64,000 bases of DNA from contig NZ_CP077077.1 in NCBI RefSeq assembly GCF_019139675.1, positions 4,402,001-4,466,000 of the forward strand, written 5' to 3'. Each line of letters starts with the position of its first letter. The first letter of the stretch is position 1. The notes beneath the pieces are model-generated. The model saw only the letters and a program-made list of their open reading frames with translations, made no database searches and was not told where the DNA came from. Below, one piece after another: positions 63,390 through 64,000 of this stretch. Origin of the DNA: Pseudomonas maumuensis. GTDB lineage: Bacteria > Pseudomonadota > Gammaproteobacteria > Pseudomonadales > Pseudomonadaceae. A program made the position numbers and the translations under genes.

Positions 63390-64000
63390 ATGACCGTCAC
63401 CGAACAGCTCAGCGCTTTGAGTGCCATCCTGGCTCAACGCAGCATCCACTGTCTGTTCCAACCCATCGTCTGCCTCTCCGAACGGCGCATCCTCGGCTAT
63501 GAGGCCCTGAGCCGCGGCCCCTCCAACAGCCCTTTGCACTCGCCCCTGAACCTGTTCGCCATCGCCCGCCAGGCCGGTCGCCTGGGTGAACTGGAAGTGC
63601 TGTGCCGGGAAACCGCCTGCCGACGCTTCAGCGAGCTGAACCTTGCGGGCCAGCTGTTTCTCAACGTCTCGCCCGAGTCCCTGGTGGAACCAAACTACCC
63701 TTCCGGGCGCACCCTGCAGATGCTCGAACAGGTCGGCCTGCCCCCCAGTCGGGTGGTCATCGAACTGACCGAGCAGACGCCCACCGAAGACTTCCAGCTG
63801 CTGTACAACGCCCTGCACCACTATCGCGACATGGGGTTTTCAATCGCCCTGGACGACCTGGGTGCCGGCTACTCAAGCCTGCGCCTATGGTCGGAACTGC
63901 GCCCGGACTATGTGAAGATCGACCGCCATTTCATCGATGGCATCCACCAGGACCCGCTCAAGCGTGAGTTCGTCGGCTCGATCCTGCAGATCGCCCGCGC
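63390..64000 (+). CDS. EAL-domain c-di-GMP phosphodiesterase, N-terminal part
   Basis: The gene runs past the window end; 203 residues are visible. An EAL domain begins almost at the N-terminus with all catalytic positions seen: GYEALSRGP (EAL), FLNVSPESL (Asn), VIELTEQ (Glu), ALDDLGAGYSSL (Asp-Asp) and YVKIDRHF (Lys). It should therefore hydrolyse c-di-GMP unless later parts change this; relatives may carry additional C-terminal domains. AGGAAG lies 6 bases before ATG 63390. Confidence 0.9.
   Translation, partial: MTVTEQLSALSAILAQRSIHCLFQPIVCLSERRILGYEALSRGPSNSPLHSPLNLFAIARQAGRLGELEVLCRETACRRFSELNLAGQLFLNVSPESLVEPNYPSGRTLQMLEQVGLPPSRVVIELTEQTPTEDFQLLYNALHHYRDMGFSIALDDLGAGYSSLRLWSELRPDYVKIDRHFIDGIHQDPLKREFVGSILQIAR

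Overview
The window looks like chromosome of a fluorescent Pseudomonas of the P. putida group. The basis is G+C-rich sequence with strong G/C third positions, copies of the short palindromic REP family built on GTGGGAGC-GGCTTGCC, and gene neighbourhoods typical of that group: fpr/finR, dgkA/erdR, recX-recA-cinA, mutS-fdxA-rsmZ, oprB-gcd-lon, and nadB / algU-mucA-mucB-mucD / lepA-lepB-rnc-era-recO-pdxJ. No sequence search was possible; family names come from recognised motifs and gene order.

Layout. 1-9.6 kb: housekeeping genes, with several RNA-modification functions (rimO end, an RsuA-like protein, trmO, a DTW-domain tapT-like gene), the fpr/finR redox pair, dgkA and the erdR-type regulator. 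9.6-11.8 kb: recX, recA with an SOS box, and cinA. 11.9-29.3 kb: an R-type tailocin (phage-tail-like bacteriocin) island between cinA and mutS, entirely on the minus strand. 29.7-33.2 kb: mutS, fdxA and the small RNA gene rsmZ with its GacA box. 33.2-47.9 kb: two small genes, a Zur-box-preceded TonB receptor, oprB, gcd, a lon protease, a chagasin-like inhibitor, cmoAB and a heavy-metal-type two-component system. 48-58 kb: pdxJ-recO-era-rnc-lepB-lepA and mucD-mucB-mucA-algU, all on the minus strand. 58.4-64 kb: nadB, a quinone oxidoreductase, the prc protease and the start of an EAL-domain gene.

The tailocin island is the most interesting part. Its repressor (28532..29278) has a helix-turn-helix and a self-cleaving S24 domain, so RecA-dependent DNA-damage induction is expected; recA lies 17 kb downstream on the same strand. 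Upstream of the tail operon is a well-formed sigma70 promoter (TTGACT-17-TAAAAT) with ATGCAT operator-like repeats in the spacer and over the -10. The operon then encodes a holin, a Com-like zinc-finger protein, a lectin-like bacteriocin (LlpA, very like putidacin L1), a P2-like baseplate, fibre, fibre chaperone, sheath, tube, tape measure, hub, GH19 endolysin, and a spanin pair with Rz1 embedded in Rz. There are no capsid, terminase or integrase genes. One locus therefore makes two different killing agents, a contractile tail and a soluble lectin bacteriocin, behind one promoter and with one lysis cassette.

Other points: an RsuA-family protein that has lost its catalytic aspartate, rsmZ without its usual neighbour rpoS, a histidine-rich zinc receptor behind a Zur box, and an uncharacterised small protein inserted between tailocin baseplate genes.
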